Assembly (NCBI GenBank): GCA_937901625.1
Contig: CALDIE010000261.1
Span: 1-6,351 of the forward strand
Direction of reading: 5' to 3'
Length of the DNA stretch: 6,351 nt
Source of the DNA: an uncultured Lachnospiraceae bacterium
GTDB lineage: Bacteria; Bacillota; Clostridia; Lachnospirales; Lachnospiraceae
In this document: one piece after another, positions 1 to 5,850 of the stretch
Layout of the letters: the number at the start of each line of letters is the position of its first letter
How positions within the stretch are numbered: position 1 is the first letter of the stretch
Made by a program: the position numbers and the translations under genes
The notes under the pieces: model-generated
Told to the model about the DNA's origin: nothing
Database searches by the model: none
Seen by the model: the letters and a program-made list of their open reading frames with translations, nothing else

Positions 1-827
1 TTTATGATGAAGCCAATTATATAACCGGTTCCGGCCGGACTACCTGGTACAATGAGGACCTCGTGGTTGAATACAATGCCATGGAGCAGTTAAAGGAACA
101 TACGGTGATCCGCGATGATGACACCGGTGAACTCATCATGTACGTAAACCTTATTAGTCACGATCCGTCCTATCTGCAGCTCCCGGACTACCGTTTGGTG
201 GATCTGATCGACAACGATCCGTATTCTTTTGAAAAGGAAAGACACCTGCGGGATGTGGAGGCTGTAAGGCGTTATATCGTAAACGATCCGGATCCGGAGA
301 ATACGGAAAAGATCTTAAATGATTTCTGTCTCGATATGAACAACGGCGTGGAATGGTCGGCTGAATACTATCATGTCAACGTCGCCATGCTGCTTCGTTT
401 TGCGGAGTGGCTGGAATATTTAAAGGAAGAAGGAGTCTATGACAATACACGTATCATCATCGTCTCCGATCATGGCAGGGAATTAAAGCAGTTTGACTGT
501 CTGTATGACATGGACACGATAGACGCTGAAACGGCCAATGCGCTGCTTATGGTCAAGGACTTTGACAGCAGGGGATTCGGGATCGATACGTGTTTCATGA
601 CGAATGCAGATACGCCCGCCATCGCTTTGGAAGGAGTGGTTGAGGATCCGCACAATCCTTTTACGGGGCAGAAGATCTCGATGGACGGAAAAGCGGATGG
701 TATCGATGTCTTCTGGGGGAAGGAATTCAACCTTTCGGACGGAAATGTTTTTGAACCGGCAGGCGCTCCTGTTTATCATGTAAGGGATAATATCTTTGTG
801 AAAGAAAACTGGGTGGAGATACGCTAG
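1..827 (+). CDS. Sulfatase-like / alkaline phosphatase superfamily protein, C-terminal part (5' end outside window)
   Basis: The reading frame is open from the left edge (first full codon at position 3) to the TAG at 825-827. The visible 274 residues are therefore the C-terminal part of a longer protein, and the GTG at 63 is only an internal valine. The clearest motif is S-D-H-G at 465-476, after the hydrophobic strand TRIIIV. This matches the Asp-His metal-binding site of the alkaline phosphatase/sulfatase superfamily, which includes LtaS-type phosphoglycerol transferases. The stretch before it (VAMLLRFAEWLEYLKEEGVYDNT) and the later NALLMVKDF, MTNADTPAIA and NPFTGQKI segments fit sulfatase-like proteins of Clostridia as I remember them. 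The nucleophile and the usual N-terminal membrane helices would lie upstream, so activity cannot be judged. The next gene, a CDP-glycerol transferase-like enzyme 55 bp downstream, suggests work on a surface polymer. The substrate is unknown; sulfatase, phosphoethanolamine or phosphoglycerol transferase all remain possible. Confidence 0.85.
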   Translation, partial: YDEANYITGSGRTTWYNEDLVVEYNAMEQLKEHTVIRDDDTGELIMYVNLISHDPSYLQLPDYRLVDLIDNDPYSFEKERHLRDVEAVRRYIVNDPDPENTEKILNDFCLDMNNGVEWSAEYYHVNVAMLLRFAEWLEYLKEEGVYDNTRIIIVSDHGRELKQFDCLYDMDTIDAETANALLMVKDFDSRGFGIDTCFMTNADTPAIALEGVVEDPHNPFTGQKISMDGKADGIDVFWGKEFNLSDGNVFEPAGAPVYHVRDNIFVKENWVEIR

Positions 828-870
828 ATATCTTCAGGGAGCGAAGTGTTGAAAAAAATGAAAAGACACC

Positions 871-875
871 AGGAG
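871..875 (+). promoter_or_regulatory. Ribosome binding site that fixes the start of the glycerophosphotransferase-like gene
   Basis: AGGAG at 871-875 lies 7 nt before the ATG at 883. It is only 1 nt from the in-frame GTG at 877, which is too close for initiation. The ATG at 883 is therefore the chosen start. Confidence 0.75.
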
Positions 876-882
876 AGTGGTT

Positions 883-2130
883 ATGTTTAAAGTATACCTC
901 TATATAGATCCGGGAACAGGAAGCATGTTATTTGCGGCAATGATCGGCGTGATCTCCACATTATACTTCTTTATGCAAAAGTTATGGATCAATTTGCGTT
1001 TCCGGATGCATGGCGGAAACGCGAAAGCGGATGTGAGAGATGAAAATAAGCCGGTCGTTATTTTTGGCGAGGACGGAAGATACTGGAACAGTTTCAGGGC
1101 GGTATGCGAAGAACTCGAAAAGCGCGGGATCGAGTGTGACTACTACACAATGGACGAAAAGGACCCCGTACTTGAACAGACTTTCGAACACATACATCCG
1201 TCTTTTATCGGCAGTGATAACCGGGCTTATGCAAAGTTAAATCTGATGAAGGCGGATGTCTGCCTGGCAACGACGCCCGGGCTGGAAGTTTATCAGTGGA
1301 AACGATCGAAAAATGTCCGTAAGTATGTGCATATCCTGCATTCGGCGGATGAGGGGACCGGCTATAGGATGTTTGGTATGGATGATTACGATACCGTATT
1401 ACTTACAGGCGCCTTTCAGGAACGTTATATCCGCATGTTGGAAGAGATGCGAAACGAGGAGCCCAAGAATCTTGAGGTGGTGGGCTGCACGTACATGGAT
1501 GAGCTCTTAAAAAGAGTCTCCAAAGATGGTGGTAACAAAATAAAGAAAGAAGATAAAGCGGGTTATATCGTATTGCTGGCACCCTCGTGGGGAGAGAGCT
1601 CGATCCTGAACCGTTTCGGAACAGGGATCATAGATGCCCTGATCAAAACAGGCTATCATATCATCGTCCGCCCTCACCCGCAGTCCCGAAAGACCGAACG
1701 GCATATTCTGGATCCTTTACAGAAAAAGTATGCCGGTATTGAACAGGTGGAATGGGATGAAAGTAATGACAATTTCGAATCATTGATGCGTTCGGATGTG
1801 CTGATCAGTGATTATTCCGGCGTTGTCTTTGATTTCGCTCTTGTCTTCGATAAACCGGTCATGCTGGCGGATACAAGTTTTGATACGGCGCCCTACGATG
1901 CGGCCTGGATCGATGAACCGTTATGGCGTTTACAGATACTGGATGATCTCGGCATAAAACTGGAGGAGAAGGATTTCCCCGACCTTAAGAGGAAGATAGA
2001 CGATTTGATCGGCAGCGATCATTATCAGGAGGGGCGTGACAAAATCCGGGATATCGTCTGGCAAAACCGTGGACGATCCGGAGCAGCGATTGCCGATTAT
2101 CTGGAGAGATGCCTGAAAGAAGAAGCATGA
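883..2130 (+). CDS. CDP-glycerol glycerophosphotransferase family protein (TagB/TagF-like), membrane anchored
   Basis: This 415-residue protein probably transfers glycerol phosphate, or a similar CDP-activated alditol phosphate, onto a cell-surface polymer at the inner face of the membrane. The N-terminus begins with YIDPGTGSM followed by a hydrophobic segment (about residues 14-35) ending in basic residues, which looks like a single membrane anchor. The rest matches the Glyphos_transf family (PF04464) pattern: a His-containing HILHSADEGTGY segment (about 150-161), APSWGESS (233-240), RPHPQ (263-267) and the diagnostic SDVLISDYSGVVFDF block (304-318) followed by KPVM. The known TagB/TagF enzymes use the equivalent HG, RxHP and SDYS motifs for CDP-glycerol binding and catalysis. 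The gene follows the sulfatase-like gene by 55 bp with no visible terminator, so the two are probably co-transcribed. The exact acceptor and sugar-alcohol are unknown. A related use in capsule or glycolipid decoration is possible. Confidence 0.85.
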   Translation: MFKVYLYIDPGTGSMLFAAMIGVISTLYFFMQKLWINLRFRMHGGNAKADVRDENKPVVIFGEDGRYWNSFRAVCEELEKRGIECDYYTMDEKDPVLEQTFEHIHPSFIGSDNRAYAKLNLMKADVCLATTPGLEVYQWKRSKNVRKYVHILHSADEGTGYRMFGMDDYDTVLLTGAFQERYIRMLEEMRNEEPKNLEVVGCTYMDELLKRVSKDGGNKIKKEDKAGYIVLLAPSWGESSILNRFGTGIIDALIKTGYHIIVRPHPQSRKTERHILDPLQKKYAGIEQVEWDESNDNFESLMRSDVLISDYSGVVFDFALVFDKPVMLADTSFDTAPYDAAWIDEPLWRLQILDDLGIKLEEKDFPDLKRKIDDLIGSDHYQEGRDKIRDIVWQNRGRSGAAIADYLERCLKEEA

Positions 2131-2149
2131 AGTGCAATTGAACATTGTG

Positions 2150-2182
2150 TTGAATGTCCCATAGTCCGAATTATGGTATTGT
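2150..2182 (+). promoter_or_regulatory. Candidate promoter for the ClpX-like gene
   Basis: TTGAAT at 2150-2155 is followed after 16 bp by TATGGT (2172-2177). An alternative extended -10, TG-G-TATTGT, lies at 2174-2182. Each hexamer has about four of six consensus matches, so the exact -10 is ambiguous. Either choice would leave a leader of roughly 90-100 nt before the ATG at 2280. The block sits in the 149-bp gap between the two coding regions, which has no convincing terminator for the upstream gene. Confidence 0.45.
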
Positions 2183-2212
2183 GTCAGTTGTAAGATGAAA
2201 CAGGTGACAGCA

Positions 2213-2253
2213 GGCGGCGGTCACAGCCGCATACCCGCTTTCACGGGGATGAC
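2213..2253 (+). repeat. Two small GC-rich hairpins, the second resembling a REP-type palindrome
   Basis: In the leader of the ClpX-like gene, GCGGC (2214-2218) pairs with GCCGC (2226-2230) around a 7-nt loop. CCCG (2234-2237) then pairs with CGGG (2244-2247) around CTTTCA. The second hairpin with its flanks (2231-2253) closely resembles the core of the palindromic repeat family whose typical form reads ATTCCCGCTTTCGCGGG followed by AATGAC. I count three differences over 23 positions from that remembered form. No U-tract follows, so this is not an intrinsic terminator. It may be a REP-like relic, an RNA structure in the leader, or chance. Confidence 0.4.
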
Positions 2254-2279
2254 TCCGGGGGAGCGAAAAGGAGGATGTT

Positions 2280-3938
2280 ATGGGAAGAAAAAAGAGAGAT
2301 GTCGGTGAGGAAAAACAGAGAGAGGATGCAATGCAGGGGCTGGTGAATGTTCTTGCGGGGCACTTGCACAATATTAAAAAGGAACACGAGGTACCGTTTC
2401 CGGACGTGGCGGAAGAGAGCGACAATCCTTGCGCGTTCTCCGGTTTTGATGATGTGGATGAGTTGGACATGTTTGATGACGATGACTTCCTGTTTTTTGA
2501 TGAGGACTTTGAGGACGACGAGGAGGATATTGAGGAATACACGATCGTGCTTTCCGGGGATACCGTGGTCGAAGAGAACGCGGAGACATTCTTCAGCGGC
2601 AAAAGCTGGGAAGACTATGTGAAGGCTGTTAAGAAAATGGATGAGTGCATCATGGATGTGTATCTCTTTATCGGACATGATGAGGATAAAAATACTTTTT
2701 CGTTCTACGGATGCAGCAACATGGAAAAGCCGGAACACAAAAAACTCGACGCGCTTAAGGATCTGTGTGACGGGGTGATGGAGACTGTTTCCTACAGGGA
2801 TTTCCTGCAGCGCCGCGTCGGTTTTGAACTCGCGGGAGAAGAGGTTGAGAGGACACATTCGACGCCTCGCCCTGTGAACAGACTCTGGTACAGGAAATGC
2901 GGACGCCGCCTTAAGACGATGACCCTGGATGAGCAGATCAGGCTCTGGCTGGAATCCATTCCCTATTCCGAGTTTTGCGCCGAGATCAGCGACAAGGTGC
3001 TTGGTCAGGAGGGAGTGCACAACATCGTCTCGGTGATATATACCTACCTGCGCAACCTTTCAAAGAAGAGACAGATTTCCTGTAATCTTTTGATGGCGGC
3101 ACCCTCCGGCTGCGGTAAGACGGAAACCTTCCGCGCGCTTCGGGACTACTTTAAGATCTATATACCGGCGCTTCCGATCTATCAGAAGGATGCATCCCAG
3201 ATCACGGAGGCGGGCTACCGCGGACCGGATCCGGAGGAGATCCTGGACGGTCTTTTTGACCGGGCGGAAACCAACGGTGCGGGGATCGTCTTTATGGATG
3301 AGTTTGACAAGAAGCTTTTCCCCAGCCATACCTCCAACGGCGACAATGTTAACAGGAACATTCAGTACCAGCTCTTAACGATGATCGAGGGAGCGGTCTT
3401 TACTCCCAACAGGAAGCACGCGAAGAACGATTCGATCGATACGCGCAATACACTCTTTATCGGTATGGGTGCTTTTTCTCCCTGTCGTGAGGCCAAGGAA
3501 GAGGAGAGCAGGCACCGTGATATCGGCTTTGGAAACGGAGCGGAGAAAGAAGCAAGCGATCACTACGCTGTCATCACCAAAGAGGATATGATCAAGGCGG
3601 GTGGGGCCTATGAACTGCTGGGGCGTTTCTCCTACGTGGTTAACTACCACAAACTGGAGGCAAAATTCATAGACATGATCATTGACCGCTACGCAAGAGA
3701 GCTCTCCGACACGATAGGATGTGAGGTTTTTGTAGCCGACGAGATGCGCGAGGCTCTTCACGAAAATGCCAACGGCGAGTACGGCTGCCGTGTCCTGATG
3801 GGTCTTTTGCAGGAGACTGTAATGCCCCTGTTAAACGATATCTACAGTCTCGGGATCGAGACGGACAGCTGTGAGATAATCGTTGAGGGTCCCGGCAGAG
3901 CAAGTTACAGATTCGCATCCGGCGGTTTGGAAGCATAG
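2280..3938 (+). CDS. ClpX-like AAA+ ATPase (protein unfoldase) with acidic N-terminal region
   Basis: This 552-residue cytoplasmic AAA+ protein is predicted to unfold and translocate proteins. The start is fixed by AGGAGG at 2269-2274, 5 nt before the ATG. The ClpX/HslU-type core begins near residue 230 (DKVLGQE). It has Walker A APSGCGKT (274-281, first Gly replaced by Ala), a GYRG pore loop in TEAGYRGPD (309-317), Walker B IVFMDE (336-341), the ClpX-like IQYQLLTMIEGA and DTRNTLFIGMGAF with sensor-1 Asn390, an IGFG loop (415-418), the arginine finger in LLGRF (Arg449) and sensor-2 Arg504 in GCRVL. Every active-site element is present. The N-terminus has no four-cysteine zinc finger as in ClpX. 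Residues 56-87 contain 20 Asp/Glu, and residues about 88-200 form a domain I do not recognise. IGF is the ClpP-docking tripeptide in true ClpX, so a ClpP partner is inferred. The gene has its own leader and terminator. A divergent non-proteolytic remodeller is the alternative. Confidence 0.85.
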   Translation: MGRKKRDVGEEKQREDAMQGLVNVLAGHLHNIKKEHEVPFPDVAEESDNPCAFSGFDDVDELDMFDDDDFLFFDEDFEDDEEDIEEYTIVLSGDTVVEENAETFFSGKSWEDYVKAVKKMDECIMDVYLFIGHDEDKNTFSFYGCSNMEKPEHKKLDALKDLCDGVMETVSYRDFLQRRVGFELAGEEVERTHSTPRPVNRLWYRKCGRRLKTMTLDEQIRLWLESIPYSEFCAEISDKVLGQEGVHNIVSVIYTYLRNLSKKRQISCNLLMAAPSGCGKTETFRALRDYFKIYIPALPIYQKDASQITEAGYRGPDPEEILDGLFDRAETNGAGIVFMDEFDKKLFPSHTSNGDNVNRNIQYQLLTMIEGAVFTPNRKHAKNDSIDTRNTLFIGMGAFSPCREAKEEESRHRDIGFGNGAEKEASDHYAVITKEDMIKAGGAYELLGRFSYVVNYHKLEAKFIDMIIDRYARELSDTIGCEVFVADEMREALHENANGEYGCRVLMGLLQETVMPLLNDIYSLGIETDSCEIIVEGPGRASYRFASGGLEA

Positions 3939-3969
3939 ACTTCCGGATACGTGATCGGTGTTCCGTATG

Positions 3970-4009
3970 TGAGCCTGCCTGAAAAGGGTAGGCTCATTTT
4001 TCCATTTTT
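3970..4009 (+). terminator. Intrinsic terminator after the ClpX-like gene
   Basis: GAGCCTGCC (3971-3979) pairs with GGTAGGCTC (3987-3995) around a 7-nt loop TGAAAAG, with one G-U pair. T3970-A3996 extends the stem to 10 bp. A T-rich tract (3997-4009, TTTTT-CCA-TTTTT) follows directly. It starts 32 bp after the stop codon and separates this gene from the DUF4230 pair. Confidence 0.9.
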
Positions 4010-4041
4010 GTTTGTGAAATGGCATAGGTGTATAGTAAAAT
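4008..4041 (+). promoter_or_regulatory. Candidate promoter for the DUF4230 pair
   Basis: Directly after the terminator there are two overlapping readings. TTGTGA (4012-4017) and TAAAAT (4036-4041) are spaced by 18 bp. TTGTTT (4008-4013) and TATAGT (4031-4036) are spaced by 17 bp. Both -10 hexamers match five of six consensus bases. Transcription would begin around 4042-4048, about 40 nt before the ATG at 4089. Confidence 0.6.
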
Positions 4042-4088
4042 AGGAGTTGGGCGGATTTCAAAAAACGGATCTTTGTGGAGGTTTGTTG

Positions 4089-4835
4089 ATGGGAAAGAAG
4101 GAGCAGGAGTTTGAAGAATTCCAAAGGTTTCAGGAATTCCGGAGAAAAGAGGGAGAACGCAAAAAGGAATCCTTTGTAAGATGGATCATTGTCATTGTGA
4201 TCGTGGCGGTTCTTATGGTGGGGGGAACCCTGTTTTTCTTAAATAAGATCGGTGCCCTTATCAATCCGTGGAAAAAAGAAGATTCTCCGGGGATTTTTGG
4301 TCAGAGCAGTACGTCAAAGATCACGCAGATCAGCCATGAACTCAGGGCTGCCGGAGAGCTTGTAACGGAAGAATATGAATATTCGGATCTTTTGGAGCTG
4401 CGCTATACGCCGACACTGGTGGGATGGCTCGAAGATCATACCGGAATGAACCTGGATTCTACGCTGATCAATAACTATATGTGGATACAGTATAACGGAG
4501 TCATCAAGGCGGGCTATGATTTCTCACAGATCGGTCTGGAAATGGATGAGGAGGAAATGGTCTTATACATAACGCTTCCGGAACCAATGATCATCAGTAA
4601 TGAGATCACCGACGTGAACTATGAAAAGAGTGAAGGGATCTTTATGCATATCGACGCCGGAAGCGAGCTCGACGAGGTTATGGAGGCAAAGGAAGCGAAA
4701 GAGCAGCAGGCTGTCGAATACGGTCTTTATCAGAGGGCGGAGGATTCCGCGATCGAACAGATTAAAGGGATGGTCAACCAGATCGTGGATCTGGACGGAT
4801 ATGCCCTGCATATTATCAGAACCGGAGATAAATAA
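4089..4835 (+). CDS. DUF4230 domain membrane-anchored protein (first of tandem pair)
   Basis: This is a 248-residue protein of unknown function. The ATG at 4089 is chosen because GGAGG (4077-4081) lies 7 nt before it; an in-frame TTG at 4047 has no suitable site at the right distance. Residues 1-31 are highly charged, rich in Glu, Lys and Arg with repeated EFxxF spacing, and probably cytoplasmic. Residues about 32-51 form one hydrophobic membrane helix. Residues about 76-245 match the DUF4230 (PF14014) pattern: ITQISHELRAAGELVTEEYEYS, IQYNGVIKAGYDFSQI (133-148), VLYITLPEPMIISNEI (158-173), then a charged helix with KEAKEQQAVEYGL and a final DGYALHII strand. The signature LSHEI is ISNEI here, and the DEKNSIFNPI stretch of the neighbouring paralogue is replaced by YEKSEGIFMHID. 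The fold probably lies outside the membrane. It is likely transcribed with the next gene, 97 bp downstream. Confidence 0.85.
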   Translation: MGKKEQEFEEFQRFQEFRRKEGERKKESFVRWIIVIVIVAVLMVGGTLFFLNKIGALINPWKKEDSPGIFGQSSTSKITQISHELRAAGELVTEEYEYSDLLELRYTPTLVGWLEDHTGMNLDSTLINNYMWIQYNGVIKAGYDFSQIGLEMDEEEMVLYITLPEPMIISNEITDVNYEKSEGIFMHIDAGSELDEVMEAKEAKEQQAVEYGLYQRAEDSAIEQIKGMVNQIVDLDGYALHIIRTGDK

Positions 4836-4837
4836 GC

Positions 4838-4863
4838 TCCAACCGCACAGGTGGAATAATTTT
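4838..4863 (+). terminator. Weak hairpin with short T-run between the DUF4230 genes (possible attenuator)
   Basis: TCC-A-ACC (4838-4844, A bulged) can pair with GGTGGA (4850-4855) around GCACA. ATAATTTT follows, ending at 4863. The stem is only six pairs with a bulge and the T-run is four bases, so at most it would partly reduce read-through into the second DUF4230 gene. Confidence 0.25.
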
Positions 4864-4907
4864 CGTAAGGGCAGCAGTTTCTAAGTTGCGGATAAAAGGG
4901 AAGTGTG

Positions 4908-4932
4908 AGACAGAGAGGGTAAAGACAGAGAG
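4908..4932 (+). repeat. 10-bp direct repeat abutting a start codon
   Basis: AGACAGAGAG occurs at 4908-4917 and again at 4923-4932, a 15-nt period. The second copy touches the ATG at 4933. The GAGAGGG beginning inside the first copy (4913-4919) is the only plausible Shine-Dalgarno and is 13 nt from the ATG. Translation initiation of the second DUF4230 gene therefore looks weak or unusual. Confidence 0.7.
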
Positions 4933-5697
4933 ATGAAGGATTGGAAAAAGATAATAAAAGACTGGTTTCGTGTGCCGGCAAACTGTATCATCGTCATTGT
5001 GATCTTTTGTCTTTTGATGGCGGTGATCGCCGAGAGCAGGAAAATCCTTGGGATAAATAAAACGGCGGAAGCCGGAGACGGTGTGGAGATTACCCGGACG
5101 GTAAGCGATCGTGTGGTCATCACGCCGGAGCCCAGACCGACGGCGCAGCCGACGCCGGTGCCCACGGCTGTGGTTCCTACGCCTACGCCGATCCCGGTAT
5201 TTGATTCGGTGACGATCTCTCACGCCATCAGCGATGTCAGCGAGATCGTTACAAACCGCTACCGCTACGAGGGAGCGGGGATATACAGAGGCGACGGTCT
5301 GGTACTGCTCGGCCAGACGATCACCGACAAATCCTTTATCGTTGCGTATCAGGGTGAAATGCTGATCGGTACGGATTTTTCGGGGATGACGGTCAAGGTA
5401 AACAATACGTCCAAGGTCATCGAAGTCCGCCTTCCGGAGGTCCGCATCCTCTCTCACGAGATCAAAGAGGATACACTGGAAGTCTGGGATGAGAAGAACA
5501 GTATCTTTAATCCCATCTCGATGTCGGACTACGCGTCCTTTTTCGCGTCGGAAAAAGAGCGCCAGGAACAGAATGCCGTTGAGTTCGGCATCCTGGATCA
5601 GGAAAAAGAGCAGACAAGCGCGGCTATCCGTCAGCTGATCTACGCGATCGAAGGCATTAAGGAGATGAATTACGACGTGCGCGTGGTATATGAATAA
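4933..5697 (+). CDS. DUF4230 domain membrane-anchored protein with Pro/Thr-rich linker (second of tandem pair)
   Basis: This is a 254-residue protein of unknown function, paralogous to the preceding gene. The ATG at 4933 is the first start after an in-frame TGA at 4906-4908. The ribosome site is poor (GAGAGGG, 13 nt away). After a short basic N-terminus comes a hydrophobic helix (about 17-33). A linker at about 64-88 follows, with repeated TP and PTP units, typical of an extracytoplasmic spacer reaching through the wall. Residues about 92-254 are a well-preserved DUF4230 domain (PF14014): ISHAISDVSEIVTNRYRYEG, FIVAYQGEMLIGTDFSGM (135-152), VIEVRLPEVRILSHEIKED (162-180), VWDEKNSIFNPIS (184-196), the EKERQEQNAVEFGIL helix and the terminal YDVRVVYE strand. 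Compared with the first copy it keeps the family signatures better and adds the linker. An envelope or stress-related role is a guess from the neighbouring genes only. Confidence 0.88.
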   Translation: MKDWKKIIKDWFRVPANCIIVIVIFCLLMAVIAESRKILGINKTAEAGDGVEITRTVSDRVVITPEPRPTAQPTPVPTAVVPTPTPIPVFDSVTISHAISDVSEIVTNRYRYEGAGIYRGDGLVLLGQTITDKSFIVAYQGEMLIGTDFSGMTVKVNNTSKVIEVRLPEVRILSHEIKEDTLEVWDEKNSIFNPISMSDYASFFASEKERQEQNAVEFGILDQEKEQTSAAIRQLIYAIEGIKEMNYDVRVVYE

Positions 5698-5715
5698 AGA
5701 TAAGAACAAACAGAA

Positions 5716-5766
5716 TTTCCCCCGGGAGATTATTCACAGACATTTCACAACATAATCTGCGGGAAA
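5716..5766. repeat. Imperfect inverted repeat overlapping the ftsH promoter region
   Basis: TTTCCC (5716-5721) and AGATTAT (5727-5733) are matched by ATAATCT (5752-5758) and GGGAAA (5761-5766). The two pairing blocks are interrupted by a 5-nt and a 2-nt internal loop, around an 18-nt centre. Two TTCACA copies, at 5733-5738 and 5744-5749, lie 11 bp apart in and beside the centre. The repeat ends just before the -10 hexamer, so it could be a regulator-binding site or, in read-through RNA, a hairpin. Confidence 0.5.
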
Positions 5767-5776
5767 AGAGTATAAT
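5744..5776 (+). promoter_or_regulatory. Probable ftsH promoter
   Basis: TATAAT at 5771-5776 is a perfect -10 hexamer. The best -35-like sequence, TTCACA at 5744-5749 (five of six), is 21 bp upstream, longer than the usual 16-18. At 18 bp only ACAACA is found. The promoter may need an activator, or the -10 match may act with a weak -35. The predicted start is near 5783, giving a leader of about 165 nt. Confidence 0.5.
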
Positions 5777-5810
5777 GAGGAACATGATACTGTGGGCAAG
5801 TGTTTATGTA

Positions 5811-5850
5811 TAGCAGACGACAAAAGTATTCAAACTTTTGTCGTCTGTTG
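5811..5850. repeat. Long perfect hairpin in the ftsH leader
   Basis: CAGACGACAAAAG (5814-5826) is exactly complementary to CTTTTGTCGTCTG (5835-5847). T5827-A5834 makes 14 perfect pairs around a 6-nt loop, and A-T plus G-U pairs extend it to 5811-5850. No T-tract follows on either strand, so it is not an ordinary terminator. It lies about 30 nt into the predicted transcript and about 100 nt before the ftsH start codon. Confidence 0.85.

Noticed and set aside
63..827. GTG at 63 as the start of a complete 254-residue gene
   Set aside because: The frame is open to the left edge, residues before it continue naturally, and no ribosome site precedes the GTG. It is an internal codon of a truncated gene.
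2171..2602. Minus-strand Ser-rich open frame (143 residues)
   Set aside because: The Ser runs are the antisense of the GAY/GAR acidic codons of the ClpX-like protein, and its tail is the translated REP-like palindrome.
2241..3020. Minus-strand 259-residue open frame opposite the ClpX-like gene
   Set aside because: It overlaps the N-terminal part of a well-supported + strand gene, has no supporting ribosome site that I can see, and shows no known motif.
4047..4088. TTG at 4047 as start of the first DUF4230 gene
   Set aside because: GGAGG at 4077-4081 is ideally placed for the ATG at 4089. The extra 14 residues add no family feature, and the TTG lies at about the predicted transcription start.
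4816..5709. Long minus-strand open frame opposite the second DUF4230 gene
   Set aside because: It lies antisense to a gene with clear domain signatures. Its translation is rich in Arg, His and Asp with low-complexity RRR runs and no recognisable motif, typical of an antisense shadow.
5811..5850. Hairpin before ftsH as an intrinsic terminator for the DUF4230 pair
   Set aside because: No T-tract follows the stem on either strand, and it lies downstream of a perfect -10 hexamer, so it belongs to the ftsH leader.
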